Positions 54,464 through 63,889 of a stretch of DNA of 64,000 nucleotides are shown here, in pieces. Both the position numbers and the translations under genes were made by a program. This DNA comes from Phycisphaerae bacterium (GTDB taxonomy: Bacteria; Planctomycetota; Phycisphaerae; Sedimentisphaerales; Anaerobacaceae), in contig JAGOLX010000025.1 in assembly GCA_017993835.1 (NCBI GenBank), forward strand, positions 16,596 to 80,595. Reading direction: 5' to 3'. The number at the start of each line of letters is the position of its first letter. Within the stretch, counting starts at the first letter, position 1. Below the pieces are notes generated by a model. The model searched no databases. It worked only from the letters and a program-made list of their open reading frames with translations, and was not told the DNA's origin.

Positions 54464-56029
54464 TCACACGGAGACCAGAACGGAATCCAGGCCCCCAATG
54501 CTCAGGGGGATCTTCTTGTCTTGCACCTGCAACTGGAAATCTTCGTTCGTCTCCGCAAGATTCCACAGGAAGACCCTTCTGGCGGTGGGATACCAGGCAC
54601 AGACGACGGGTTTTTCGTCGGTCACATAGGGGACGTTCAAACCACGCGCCACCATTTCCGCCTTCACTTTCCAGAGGGCGTCCAAGCTATCCGGGATCGC
54701 GCGAATGGGCTTCGGAATGTCTTTCAGTTCCGTACGGCAAAAGCAGTTCCCTTTCGGCTCGCAATAGCGGGCATCCTGATCGGAAAGGAAAGTCCAGCCA
54801 TTCGGGGAAAGCGTATCGACGACCTCGAATGGAATGCCGCTTGCCAGGAAGATACTGAAGGGGTTGTCATCCCCGACGCAGCGTGAGGCTTGTCCCCAGT
54901 AGTGTTTGAACGGCCCTTGCGGCGTATGGCCTTGGATCGCCTCATGGAAAGCCGCCTGTCTTCTCATCGCGGGGGCGAGCGTTTCCCAGTGCGTCTCGGG
55001 GAAGGGGGTCATCCCGGACATATACATCGTATTCCGCACGTCGCAGATCGTCGAGACCGCCAGCTTGGCGGCCATGTTCTTCGCGGACAGTTGATCCGCG
55101 GGGAAAGCCGTCGTTTCGCTGTAGGCGAGATCGGGTCTTGCATAGCGACGATGGAAGAGGCAACTGAAGAGTTCTCCGGTCTTGCCGGACAGACGTCCGA
55201 AGTCCCGGTCATTGAACATCATTTCGCCCACGCGGAAGGGTCCATCCGCATAGTCCGCCAGGCGTATGCCCGCTTTCTCCGCGCCCAAATACATGACCAT
55301 ATTCCCCAGTGCCACCTCCGGCGCCACGACCTGCTGTGCCTTGAAGCACGCGGTCAATTGGTCGCACGTATGGTCCACCCAGTTGCGCAGGATCGGGGAG
55401 AAGTTCCGCGCGTTTACATCCGCCAACAGTTCTTCCCAACGCGATTTGGAGAAACCATGTCTCTCCAGAAACTGTTTCTTGTGCCAATCGCAGAAACAGC
55501 CCCCGATGACGCCCGGCCCTTGTGCGAGCCGGAAATCGTCGTCGAGAAAGATCGTCCCTGGCTTCAACGCCTTGATCCGTCCAACGGCGTCGACATTCTC
55601 CTGCGTGGCGGGAGGGTGCAGCGAAGTGCCGGAGTACTTCGTGCCATCGGGTCTCTCCGCCATCCGCCAACGCGTCGGCGGTGTCAGCGGCGTCGCGCCT
55701 GTGGCATCGCCCAGCGCATCGCCCGGATGCCCCAGCGGCACGTTGATGATATTCCAGGCCAGCCCTTTCGCCTCCACCAGTACGATTGCCGGTTTGAGGT
55801 CTTCCGGCTTCTCATACCAGTGCCCAAAGAAATACGACGCCAGCCAGATGTCGCTCACGCCGGCCTCTCGTACGAGATCGAGCAATTCAGGGCGTGCGGC
55901 AATGACCTTGGAAGCCAGGCAGCAGTGAAAACGCCGGGCGCCCTGCGCGGCCAGCGCGGAAGCAGGCTTCAGTAATGCCGAAGCGCCCGCAGCGGCGCTG
56001 ATCGCCAGAAAATCACGTCTGGATAACAT
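54464..56029 (-). CDS. Tat-exported protein of unknown function, glycosidase-like barrel suspected
   Basis: 521 residues. Tat signal LSRRDFLAISAAAGASALL with cleavage near ALA|A. The rest alternates beta-alpha patterns: LVREAGVSDIWLASYFFGHW, GLAWNIINVPLGHP, PGTIFLDDDFRLAQGPGVIGGCFCDWH, LGNMVMYLGAEKAG. The FLDDDF line with acidic residues at a strand end suggests a TIM-barrel glycoside hydrolase, with a small beta domain at the end. The family is not identified. Convergent with the C69 gene. Confidence 0.7.
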   Translation of the reverse strand: MLSRRDFLAISAAAGASALLKPASALAAQGARRFHCCLASKVIAARPELLDLVREAGVSDIWLASYFFGHWYEKPEDLKPAIVLVEAKGLAWNIINVPLGHPGDALGDATGATPLTPPTRWRMAERPDGTKYSGTSLHPPATQENVDAVGRIKALKPGTIFLDDDFRLAQGPGVIGGCFCDWHKKQFLERHGFSKSRWEELLADVNARNFSPILRNWVDHTCDQLTACFKAQQVVAPEVALGNMVMYLGAEKAGIRLADYADGPFRVGEMMFNDRDFGRLSGKTGELFSCLFHRRYARPDLAYSETTAFPADQLSAKNMAAKLAVSTICDVRNTMYMSGMTPFPETHWETLAPAMRRQAAFHEAIQGHTPQGPFKHYWGQASRCVGDDNPFSIFLASGIPFEVVDTLSPNGWTFLSDQDARYCEPKGNCFCRTELKDIPKPIRAIPDSLDALWKVKAEMVARGLNVPYVTDEKPVVCAWYPTARRVFLWNLAETNEDFQLQVQDKKIPLSIGGLDSVLVSV

Positions 56030-56300
56030 ATTCGGGGGATTCCTTCCTGGCTACAAGAGACATCTCACAGAAGTCACATGTCATAGGTTCACCACAGGCA
56101 TCATACCGTGAGGGACAGCGGATTTCAAAGGAATAGCTTCAAGCCAATTGCGAGGCCCGACAGTACGATTGCCGTCTCCCCGTCCGCATGATAATGTGAA
56201 GGTGTGGAAAACCGTTGTGCCCTCGGCGGCCTTTCGGAATGCCGAATTCAGAAGCATCGGGCTGTGGGCGGAATCGATGGATTGGAGTGTGGACGACAAC
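56030..56300. other. Divergent promoter region
   Basis: 271 bases between the Tat-exported gene and the isomerase operon. Nothing distinctive was seen apart from AT-rich pockets (for example gataatgtgaag near 56188). Confidence 0.4.
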
Positions 56301-56891
56301 ATGAACGAACTGATCGACCGAATCAACGATTACCTGGAAGAGGCAACGAAGCTGCTCGGGCGGTTGGACCGTCAAGCTATCGCCGGGGCTGCCCAGGTGC
56401 TCCACGAGTGTTACCGGCGCGAGGGACGTGTGTGGACCCTGGGCAACGGAGGCTCCGCTTCGACAGCTCAGCACTTCGCCTGCGATCTGGCCAAATTCGT
56501 CATCCCCAGCGGCGCGAGGCCGTTCGACACACGGTGCCTCACGGATAATGTCTCGCTCTTCACGGCTTGGGCCAACGATGCGAAAAGAGAAGACGTTTTT
56601 GCGAATCAAATGCGGGGGCTGCTCCAGCCCAAGGACGTCGTGATTCTGATCTCCGTGCACGGGGGCAAGGGTTTCTCGGGCGACCTGGTCAACGGTATGC
56701 GGTATGCCCACGAGGTCGGTGCGAAGACGATCTCTCTGGTCGGCTTCGACGGCGGCACGCTGCACCAGGAGTCGACCTATTCGGTCCTGGTCCCCGTCGA
56801 GTCGACGCCTCAGACCGAGGGAACGCATCTGGTCATCGAGCACTTGTTGATGGATCTCCTGCGCGGGCTGCTCGCGAAAGGAGACGCCTGA
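56301..56891 (+). CDS. SIS-domain phosphosugar isomerase, GmhA-like
   Basis: 196 residues. GmhA-type SIS fold: VWTLGNGGSASTAQHFACDLAKF (phosphate-binding Ser loop), ILISVHGGKGFSGDLVNGM, and QTEGTHLVIEHLLMDLL with the zinc-site His residues. GmhA converts sedoheptulose 7-phosphate to D-glycero-heptose 7-phosphate; related SIS proteins act on other sugars. ATG 56301 aligns with the usual GmhA start; ATG 56277 is an alternative. The stop overlaps the next ATG by one base (TGATG). Confidence 0.85.
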   Translation: MNELIDRINDYLEEATKLLGRLDRQAIAGAAQVLHECYRREGRVWTLGNGGSASTAQHFACDLAKFVIPSGARPFDTRCLTDNVSLFTAWANDAKREDVFANQMRGLLQPKDVVILISVHGGKGFSGDLVNGMRYAHEVGAKTISLVGFDGGTLHQESTYSVLVPVESTPQTEGTHLVIEHLLMDLLRGLLAKGDA

Positions 56892-57802
56892 TGGACGTGC
56901 TTTGCGTGGGCCACGCCGCATGGGACATCAGCGTGTTGGTGGATGGGTATCCCGCAGAGAACAGCAAGTGCGAGACGCGCACGCTGCTGGAATGCGGCGG
57001 CGGCCCGGCCGCCAACGCCGCCTGGCTGCTCTCGTCCTGGGGCATCTCCTGTGCCCTGTCGGCGACCGTCGGCCGCGATGTCTACGCCGACCGCATCATC
57101 GACGAGTTCGTCCGTGTGGGCGCCGACGTGAGCCTGGTTCACCGCAGCCCGCTCGACCCAACCGCCGTCTCGATCATCCTGGTCCACGAGCGTACGGCCA
57201 GTCGGACGATTGTCAATCGAAAGGCAGCCGCCGCGGCATCGCCGGTGCGATTGGCCGCTGCCGGCGCCTGGGCCGAACCGCCGAAGGTGCTGCTGTTCGA
57301 CGGCCATGAGTTGGATGCCTCGCTCGATGCCATGGCGCTGTACCCCAACGCCCGGACGATCCTCGACGCTGGTTCGGCCCGTCCGGGGGCAGTGGAACTG
57401 GCCCGGCGGGTCGACCATCTCGTCGCCTCCGAGCGATTTGCCTGTCAACTCAGCGGCCTGCCTGGCCTGGACGCCCATCTGCGGCAAGCGGCCGCCATGC
57501 GGAAGCTTCATGAGCACAATGGACGCCCTGTGGTTATCACGCTCGGCGAACGGGGGCTGCTCTGGGGCACCGGCGACCGCTGCCAGCTCATGAAGGCCTT
57601 CAAGGTCAAATCAGTCGATACAACCGCTGCGGGCGACGTCTTTCACGGGGCGTTTGCCTATGGCATGTTGAAAGAGCTGCCGATCGAAACCGCCTTGCGC
57701 CTGGCGGCGGCAGCCGCGGCGCTCTCCACGACCGTGCCCGGCGGGCGGACTTCGATTCCTCCTCTGGCTCGGGTTCAGGAGTTCTTGGCCCATGCTGAAT
57801 GA
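56891..57802 (+). CDS. PfkB-family sugar kinase 1
   Basis: 303 residues. Ribokinase fold: VLCVGHAAWDISVLVDGYP, CGGGPAANAAWLLSSWG (substrate-binding Gly/Asn loop), VITLGERGLLWG, and the anion hole VDTTAAGDVFHGAFAYG with the catalytic Asp in AAGD. It overlaps the isomerase stop and the second kinase by 11 bases, so all three are translated together. Substrate unknown; a heptose or other phosphosugar is suggested by the GmhA neighbour. Confidence 0.88.
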   Translation: MDVLCVGHAAWDISVLVDGYPAENSKCETRTLLECGGGPAANAAWLLSSWGISCALSATVGRDVYADRIIDEFVRVGADVSLVHRSPLDPTAVSIILVHERTASRTIVNRKAAAAASPVRLAAAGAWAEPPKVLLFDGHELDASLDAMALYPNARTILDAGSARPGAVELARRVDHLVASERFACQLSGLPGLDAHLRQAAAMRKLHEHNGRPVVITLGERGLLWGTGDRCQLMKAFKVKSVDTTAAGDVFHGAFAYGMLKELPIETALRLAAAAAALSTTVPGGRTSIPPLARVQEFLAHAE

Positions 57803-58748
57803 GGCGATCTTTCGAGGCCGATGTCTGGCGATTGTCGGCAATATCTGTCGCGACGTAAAGACCGGACCGCTGCGCCCGGGCCGGTACCTCCAGGAGGATG
57901 GCGAGACGCCCACCGCCTTCATCACCGAGACGATCGGCGGAGGCGGCGCCAATAGCGCCCTGGCGGCCGCAGCCCTTGGCGCGGACGTCCGCTTTGCAGG
58001 GAAAGTCGGCGCCGATGTCTTGGGACAGCGGCTGGAACAGTCGCTCGTTCATCGCGGCGTCAAGACATTTCTCCGCCACGATCCGGATGTTGTCACCGGC
58101 AGCTCCGTGGTGCTGAACTATGAGAGTGGTTGCCGGCATTTCGTGAGTTGCCAGCCGAACAACTATGGCCTGCAGATGTCGGATATCGCATCAGCCCTGC
58201 TCGCCGGCGCCGGGCACTTACTGCGGGCTGACGTCTGGTTCTCCGAACCGATGCTTGCCGGGGGCAACGAGGCCTTGTTGCTCGCCGCACGAAATCAGGG
58301 TGTCACCACCTCGTTGGACATCAATTGGGACCCGCAATGGGGCGCCGCTGATTCCGCGAAGATCGCCCAGCGCAAGGCGGCGGTGCGGAACATCTTGCCA
58401 TTGGTCGACCTGGTCCACGGCAATATCCGGGAACTGAACCAGTTCGCCGACTCGGATGATCTCGACACGACGCTGCGGAAGACCACCGCCTGGGGCGCCG
58501 CTGCCATCGTGATCCACATGGGCGCCGACGGCGCGGGCTATTATGACCGCGGCCAACTGACGGCTGCCCCGGCCGTACCCGTGCGCCAGTACAAGAACAT
58601 GGCGGGTACAGGCGACCTCCTGAGCGTCTGCATGATGCTTCTGCATGACTGCGCGGACATTCCACCGCGTGATCGCCTGCAACTGGCCAATACCATCGTT
58701 GCGGACTACATCGAAGGGCGACGGACGACCATCCCCGACCTGACATAG
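57792..58748 (+). CDS. PfkB-family sugar kinase 2
   Basis: 318 residues. CLAIVGNICRDVKTGPL, ETIGGGGANSALAAAALGADV, TTSLDINWDPQWG, and the nucleotide site NMAGTGDLLSVCMM, where GTGD replaces the usual GAGD but the catalytic Asp is kept. It is diverged from kinase 1, so a different substrate is likely. Confidence 0.85.
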   Translation: MLNEAIFRGRCLAIVGNICRDVKTGPLRPGRYLQEDGETPTAFITETIGGGGANSALAAAALGADVRFAGKVGADVLGQRLEQSLVHRGVKTFLRHDPDVVTGSSVVLNYESGCRHFVSCQPNNYGLQMSDIASALLAGAGHLLRADVWFSEPMLAGGNEALLLAARNQGVTTSLDINWDPQWGAADSAKIAQRKAAVRNILPLVDLVHGNIRELNQFADSDDLDTTLRKTTAWGAAAIVIHMGADGAGYYDRGQLTAAPAVPVRQYKNMAGTGDLLSVCMMLLHDCADIPPRDRLQLANTIVADYIEGRRTTIPDLT

Positions 58749-58824
58749 GGTTTCGGAGACCGGGGAACAGACACCCGTTTCGGCGTTCCACGATTGATGG
58801 CTGTTGCCGGTATCCCCACGTTGG

Positions 58825-59712
58825 TCAGTCGAGCCCCGCGGCTCGTTTGGCGGATTCGACCGTGTTGTAGAGGAGCATCGTGATGGTCATCGGGCCCACG
58901 CCGCCGGGGACGGGGGTGATGAGCGAGGCCTTCTCTTTGACCGCGTCGAAGTCGACGTCGCCGACGAGACGGAAACCTGCCTTCTTGGTGGAGTCGTCCA
59001 CGCGCGTGACGCCCACGTCGATGACGACCGCGCCGTCGCGGACCATGGCCGCGGTGATGGTCTTGGGCTGACCCGCCGCGGCGACAAGGATATCCGCCTG
59101 ACGGGTGTGATAGGCGAGGTCCTTCGTTCTCGTGTGGCAGACGGTGACGGTCGCGTTGCCGGTCGGGTTCTTCTGGATCAGCATATTGGCCAGCGGCCTG
59201 CCCACGAGGTTGCTCCGCCCGACGATCACCACGTGCGAGCCCTCGATCTTCACTCCGCTTCGCAGGAGCAGTTGCAGGACGCCATGGGGGGTGCACGACA
59301 GGAACGCCTTCTCGCCTGTGACCATCTTGCCCACGCTGACCGGGTGGATTCCATCCACGTCCTTGCTCGGATCGATCGCGAAGATCACCTCGGATTCTTT
59401 CAGGTGCTTGGGCAGGGGCAGTTGGACCAGGATGCCGTTGACCTTGGGGTCCCGATTGAGCTTGCCGATCAGCTTGACCAGGTCGGCCTGCGAGGTCTGG
59501 GCGGGCAGGTGATTGTGGTCCGAGTAGATGCCGATCTCCTCGCACGCGCGTTCCTTGCCTGTGACGTAGGAAACGGAGGCCGGGTCGTCACCGACCAGGA
59601 TGACGCCCAATCCCGGCGTGATGCCCCGCTCTTTGAGTTTCGCGACCTCGTCCTTGAGTTCGGCCCGGATGCCGGCCGCCACCTGCTTGCCGTCGATGAT
59701 TCGTGCGGTCAT
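58825..59712 (-). CDS. folD: FolD, methylene-THF dehydrogenase / methenyl-THF cyclohydrolase
   Basis: 295 residues, full length. Active site Tyr49 and Lys53 in SYVTGKERACEE; GILVQLPLPKHL; DVDGIHP; VVIVGRSNLVGRPLANML for NADP; and TPVPGGVGPMTITMLL at the end. It interconverts 5,10-methylene-, methenyl- and 10-formyl-tetrahydrofolate. It follows fhs on the same strand, so the two carry consecutive steps of the one-carbon path. Confidence 0.97.
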   Translation of the reverse strand: MTARIIDGKQVAAGIRAELKDEVAKLKERGITPGLGVILVGDDPASVSYVTGKERACEEIGIYSDHNHLPAQTSQADLVKLIGKLNRDPKVNGILVQLPLPKHLKESEVIFAIDPSKDVDGIHPVSVGKMVTGEKAFLSCTPHGVLQLLLRSGVKIEGSHVVIVGRSNLVGRPLANMLIQKNPTGNATVTVCHTRTKDLAYHTRQADILVAAAGQPKTITAAMVRDGAVVIDVGVTRVDDSTKKAGFRLVGDVDFDAVKEKASLITPVPGGVGPMTITMLLYNTVESAKRAAGLD

Positions 59713-59718
59713 CTCACT

Positions 59719-59815
59719 CCATTTACGATCTATGATTTACGATTTGCTATTTGGCGACACCATGTCCTTCGTCGCGTCCAAATGGTAAATGGTCAATCGT
59801 AAATCGTCAATCAAA
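59719..59815. repeat. AT-rich inverted repeat between fhs and folD
   Basis: Left arm 59719-59754 and right arm 59778-59815 pair imperfectly (ATTTACGAT, CCATTT and ATTTGG blocks) around a 23-base loop. The right arm includes the TGA stop of fhs, reading TGATTGACGATTTACG on the minus strand. Confidence 0.7.
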
Positions 59816-61574
59816 ACAGCCCGTGGACTTTGCCCGTTTCGACGTCCACGTCGATCCGCCGGAAGGCGGGGTCGGAGCCGGTGCCCGGCATGAGCTTGAT
59901 CGAACCCGCGACGGGGACGACGAATCCCGCGCCCTTGTAGACCAGCACGTCGTTGATCGGCAGGGTCCAGCCCTTGGGACGGCCCTTGAGATTGGGGTCG
60001 TGCGAGAGGCTCTGCTGCGTCTTGGCCATGCAGGTCCCCAGGCTGGTGCCGAGCGATTCGGCTTCGAGACGCTTGGCCTTCTCCAGGGCGCCGTCCGTAT
60101 AGGTGACACCGTCGGCGCCGTAGATCTCCCGGGCGATCAGCTCGATCCGCTTTCGCAGCGGCATCTGGAGGTCGTAGAGGAAATGGAAGTCGTTCTTCTC
60201 GCCGCACGTCTCGATCACCGCCTCCGCCAGTTCCACGGCGCCCGCGCCGCCCTTGAGCCAATGGTCCGACGTGACGGCCCTCGCACCCGCGGCCTCTGCG
60301 ATCCGCCGCACGATGGCGATTTCAGCGTCGGTGTCGGTCTTGAACCGATTCAGGCAGACGACGGGACACACGCCGCTCTTTCTGACGATGTCGATGTGCG
60401 CCAGCAGGTTCTCGCACCCCTTCTCGACGAGGGCGACATTCTCGCATGTGTACGCTTGATCGAGCGGCACGCCCGGCTTGACCGGGGGCCCGCCGCCGTG
60501 GGTCTTGAGGGCACGGATCGTCGCGACGATGACCACCGCATCGGGCCTGAGGCCCGACATCCGGCACTTGAGGTTCCAGAACTTCTCGTAACCGATGTCC
60601 GAGGCAAAGCCGCTCTCCGTGACGTGATAGTCCGCCAGCTTGACGCCCAGGCGGTCGGCGATGATCGAACTCTGCCCGATGGCGATATTGGCGAAGGGAC
60701 CCGCGTGGACGAAGACGGGCTGTCCCTCGATGGTCTGCACGAGGTTCGGATTGATGGCGTCGAGCAACCAGGCGGTCATTGCGCCATCGACCTGAAGATC
60801 GGAGGTCGTGACCTCCCTGCCGCTGCGGCTGTAGGCGACGACCATCCGCCCGATCCGCTCCCGGAGGTCCTTCAGGTCCCGGGCGACCGCGAGAATCGCC
60901 ATGACCTCACTGGCGACGGTCATGCGGAAACCCGAGTCCATCTCGAAGCCGTCCATCTTCTCGCCCAGCCCGATGCGGATGTTCCGCAGCGATTGGGCGC
61001 AGAAGTCGATCACCCAGCCGATCTGCACGCGGGACGGGTCGATGTCGAGACGTTTGAGATTGCTCTTCGCCAGGCGGGCGTCGTCGTAGTTCCGCTCGTG
61101 CTGCATTCGCGCGGTCAAGGCCACCATCGCCAGATTGTGCGCGTTGCTCACGCAGTCGAGGTCGCCGGTCAGGCGGATGGAGATGGGCGTCAGCGGGACG
61201 CACTGCGCGAGCCCCCCGCCGGCGGCGGAGCCTTTGATATTGAACGTCGGGGCGCTGCTGGGCTGGCGGATGGCGCCGCAGACCCGCTTGCCGAGCCGGC
61301 CAAGCCCCTGGACAAGTCCGATGGTCGTCGTGGTCTTGCCCTCCCCGAGGGGCGTTGGGGTAATCGCGGTCACATCGACGTACTTTGCGGTCGGTGCGTC
61401 GCTCAAGCGGGCCAAGACCTTCTGGTAATCCACCTTCGCAAGTTTGTTGCCATAAGGAATCAACTCGTCGTCGCGCAGGCCCATCTCGCCGGCGAGCCGC
61501 TGAATCGGCTTCATGCGCTCTTCGGCCGCCTCCGCGATCTGCCAGTCCTGCATCACACGAGGATCAAGATTCAT
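59811..61574 (-). CDS. fhs: Formate-tetrahydrofolate ligase
   Basis: 587 residues, full length. ATP-binding loop [16 protein letters not shown] (about 72-87), [19 protein letters not shown], and [14 protein letters not shown] [20 protein letters not shown] near the end. It forms 10-formyl-THF from formate, ATP and THF. Some usually conserved positions differ ([18 protein letters not shown] where many have RQPSQGPTFGIKGGAAGG), so it belongs to a diverged branch. ATG 61574 is used; the frame starts one codon earlier at TTG. SD is weak. Confidence 0.96.
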   Translation of the reverse strand: MNLDPRVMQDWQIAEAAEERMKPIQRLAGEMGLRDDELIPYGNKLAKVDYQKVLARLSDAPTAKYVDVTAITPTPLGEGKTTTTIGLVQGLGRLGKRVCGAIRQPSSAPTFNIKGSAAGGGLAQCVPLTPISIRLTGDLDCVSNAHNLAMVALTARMQHERNYDDARLAKSNLKRLDIDPSRVQIGWVIDFCAQSLRNIRIGLGEKMDGFEMDSGFRMTVASEVMAILAVARDLKDLRERIGRMVVAYSRSGREVTTSDLQVDGAMTAWLLDAINPNLVQTIEGQPVFVHAGPFANIAIGQSSIIADRLGVKLADYHVTESGFASDIGYEKFWNLKCRMSGLRPDAVVIVATIRALKTHGGGPPVKPGVPLDQAYTCENVALVEKGCENLLAHIDIVRKSGVCPVVCLNRFKTDTDAEIAIVRRIAEAAGARAVTSDHWLKGGAGAVELAEAVIETCGEKNDFHFLYDLQMPLRKRIELIAREIYGADGVTYTDGALEKAKRLEAESLGTSLGTCMAKTQQSLSHDPNLKGRPKGWTLPINDVLVYKGAGFVVPVAGSIKLMPGTGSDPAFRRIDVDVETGKVHGLF

Positions 61575-61869
61575 CAACCCAAACCCGCATCAAGAACCAC
61601 AAGAACCTCACGACAACCAATGACACCATTATCGTTCAAAATCGATTGAACAGGTAGCATCGCAGGGCTGATTTTTGGCACAATCTTGCTATTTTGGCCG
61701 ATTTTGACCTCAAGAACGCGGCTGGTCCCTCCCGACAGAAGCTAGTTTTTGTGGCAAAGCGTCCCTTTTGCCGGTTCTGAGTGGGCTTTGGCGACAGTGT
61801 TTATAGCGACACCGCAAGACGTTATCTTCGCACCGAGGGAGGATCTGCCCCTTCGACTTCCGCCATCAT
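61575..61869. other. Intergenic region upstream of fhs
   Basis: 295 bases, AT-rich between 61600 and 61720, presumably holding the fhs promoter. It contains a diverged copy of the hairpin repeat seen at 52523 (61801-61836). Confidence 0.5.
61801..61836. repeat. Dispersed hairpin repeat, copy 2
   Basis: tatagcgacaccgcaagacg followed by ttatcttcgcacc. It matches the 52523-52556 copy in GCGAC/GTGAC, CCG-AAG-CGTTATCTTC; the stem is weakened here. Confidence 0.4.
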
Positions 61870-63450
61870 TCACTTCCACCCTCGTTCTCTCAGTCCGGCA
61901 TAGTACGTGCCGAACGCCTTGAGCTTCTCCAGGTTTGGCGTTGGACCCGCCTGCGGTGTCTTGCCGAAGACCATAGTGCTCATCGTCTGGTCGTCGAACG
62001 CGGGCCACGGCGGCAGGCCGGGGCCATTGGGATTGCCATTGGTCGCGAAGTTGACCCAGTAGGACATGATCGCGTCCGACATCGCCCGGTTCTCCGGGGT
62101 GGCGGTCGTCCTGAAGAGCAAGCCGCCGAAGTTCCCGAACACATATCGGAGCTCCGCCCCGTGGCCGACCTTGCCGGGCTTCGGGCCGTAGTCAAAGTAG
62201 TAGAGGAACGCCTTGCCCGTCCCGTGCTGCGACTGCATCTTTGCCCACGCCCAGGTCGGCCACGCAAAGAGCACGTCGCGTGCCATGTCACGGCTGGAGC
62301 GGGTGGCCTGTTCTTTCGTCGCGTGCGGGTAGGCGGCGAGGATCTCGTCCGCCGCAAGCGGGTATCCCTCCCGCACCGACTTCTCGAACGCCGCCGGCGT
62401 CAGCTTCGAGCCGAATATCGCGTCGTCGGAATTGGTCCCAACCAGAATCGGCGTGTCGTTGAAGGACCCGCGCTCGTACAGATCGAGCGGGTTGTCGCCG
62501 ACAATCGTCTCACCGTCGGCTACGGGCCAAGGCAAGCTCTTCACCTTCCCTCTTTGCACGGCGTCCGCGCTCAGCGCTCGGGCGGCTTGGATGTCGGCCG
62601 CCCCGAGGTCGGCAAGAAACGCCTTGCCCGTCTGCTCCGCCAAGGCGAGCGACGGGAGAAGAACGTTCGCCTGATCGGCAGTGGTCTTGACCGGGGCCAT
62701 CGACCCGCCGCTCTGGGAGATGGCTCGGTGGAACAGCCCCTTGGCGAGCGGCGACTGCGTGAGGATGGAGACGGAGATACCGCCCGCCGACTGGCCGAAG
62801 ATCGTCACGTTGTTCGCGTCGCCGCCGAAGCTGGCGATATTCTCCCTCACCCACCGCAGGGCGGCGATTTGGTCCTGGATACCGTAGCAGCCAGACCCCT
62901 TGCCGCTCTCGGCGCTGAGTTCAGGGTGGGCGAGAAAACCGAACACGCCGATGCGGTAGTTGAACGTGACCAGCACGACGCCCTTTTTTGCGAAGTGGGT
63001 CCCATCATAGACGGCATCGCCAGACCAGCCGCCGTTGAACGCTCCCCCATAAATCCAGACCATGACGGGACGACGCTCTCCAGCGTCCTTCGCGGCCGTC
63101 CATACGTTGAGATATAGGCAGTCCTCACTGGGCTTGACCCCGGACAGGAGTGCCAAGAGCGCCGACTGCATGGGCGGCGGACCGAACTCATCGGCCTCCC
63201 GCACGCCGTCCCACGGCTTCATCGGCTGCGGGGCCTTCCATCGCAGCTCGCCAACCGGCGGTGCGGCAAATGGGATGCCCTTGAACGACGCGATGCCGTC
63301 CTTGACGACGCCGCGAACCTCCCCGCCGGTCACTTGGACCGTTGGACGCTCCGCCAAAGACGCCAGAGCCTTGTCCTCGCCGTTCAGGGCTGCGGACACG
63401 CCTGCACACAGCATGTAGCAACAGAACCATACCAACGCGATTCTCTTCAT
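61870..63450 (-). CDS. Type B carboxylesterase, secreted
   Basis: 526 residues. Signal peptide IALVWFCCYMLCAGVSA|A. FKGIPFAAPPVGELRW, SEDCLYLNVW, IYGGAFNGGW (oxyanion hole), nucleophile Ser211 in IFGQSAGGISV, and GHGAELRYVFGN with the catalytic His. The acidic member is in the TNSDDAIFG region where Glu is more usual. Hydrolyses carboxylic esters, possibly of acetylated or feruloylated sugars. ATG 63450 has AGGAGA upstream; the frame to 63498 lacks a signal-type start. Confidence 0.93.
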   Translation of the reverse strand: MKRIALVWFCCYMLCAGVSAALNGEDKALASLAERPTVQVTGGEVRGVVKDGIASFKGIPFAAPPVGELRWKAPQPMKPWDGVREADEFGPPPMQSALLALLSGVKPSEDCLYLNVWTAAKDAGERRPVMVWIYGGAFNGGWSGDAVYDGTHFAKKGVVLVTFNYRIGVFGFLAHPELSAESGKGSGCYGIQDQIAALRWVRENIASFGGDANNVTIFGQSAGGISVSILTQSPLAKGLFHRAISQSGGSMAPVKTTADQANVLLPSLALAEQTGKAFLADLGAADIQAARALSADAVQRGKVKSLPWPVADGETIVGDNPLDLYERGSFNDTPILVGTNSDDAIFGSKLTPAAFEKSVREGYPLAADEILAAYPHATKEQATRSSRDMARDVLFAWPTWAWAKMQSQHGTGKAFLYYFDYGPKPGKVGHGAELRYVFGNFGGLLFRTTATPENRAMSDAIMSYWVNFATNGNPNGPGLPPWPAFDDQTMSTMVFGKTPQAGPTPNLEKLKAFGTYYAGLRERGWK

Positions 63451-63504
63451 GACAATGTTTCTCCTGGCCGGCGAAGGCGGACTGCCGGCCGTTCTCAACC
63501 AGTT

Positions 63505-63663
63505 CTACTCATTCAACAGGCCCTGCATCCAGAGCCAGTCGGCCAGCCGGTCCGCCCAGGTATCACAGGGCAGATTCTGTTTGTTCATTCCGAAACCGTG
63601 CCCGCCTTTCGCGTACAGATGCAGCTCCGCAGGTTTCTTGGTATCCACCCACGCTTGTGGATG
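63505..63663 (-). pseudogene. C-terminal fragment of an alpha/beta hydrolase, copy 1
   Basis: About 52 codons ending in TAG at 63507-63505: QAWVDTKKPAELHLYAKGG, HGFGMNKQ, TWADRLADWLWMQGLL. HGFGM carries the catalytic His of esterase/lipase-type alpha/beta hydrolases (acetylxylan esterase or Aes-like). Everything upstream of AWVD is missing and a stop precedes it, so it is a remnant. Confidence 0.75.
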
Positions 63664-63670
63664 GCGTCAC

Positions 63671-63889
63671 TTATGGCCTAATCAGCTTGCGCTGACTGAG
63701 CCAGTCACCGAATCGGTTGATCCATCCATCAATAGGAAGGTTCTTCTTCGCCATGCCAAAGCCGTGGCCCCCCTTTTCGAAGATATGGAGTTCAGCCTGG
63801 TAGCCGGCGTCTCGCCATGCTGAGTAAAGCCGGACGCTACTGGCTTCGCTGATCTGATCGTCCGATGTGCAGAGAGTGAATGCTCCCTC
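63671..63889 (-). pseudogene. C-terminal fragment of an alpha/beta hydrolase, copy 2
   Basis: About 69 codons of homology ending in TAA at 63673-63671: FTLCTSDDQISEASSVRLYS (acid loop SDDQ), AWRDAGYQAELHIFEKGG, HGFGMAKK, WINRFGDWLSQRKLI. Upstream, homology stops at about 63881 where the hairpin array begins. It is a paralogue of the adjacent fragment rather than a copy (about half the positions agree). Confidence 0.75.

Noticed and set aside
58706..59545. Minus-strand frame of 279 codons over folD
   Set aside because: Shadow frame of folD with Arg/Gly/Pro-rich composition.
61676..61690. sigma54-like TGGCAC...TTGCT
   Set aside because: The GG-to-GC spacing is 9 rather than the required 10, and no gene lies downstream on that strand.
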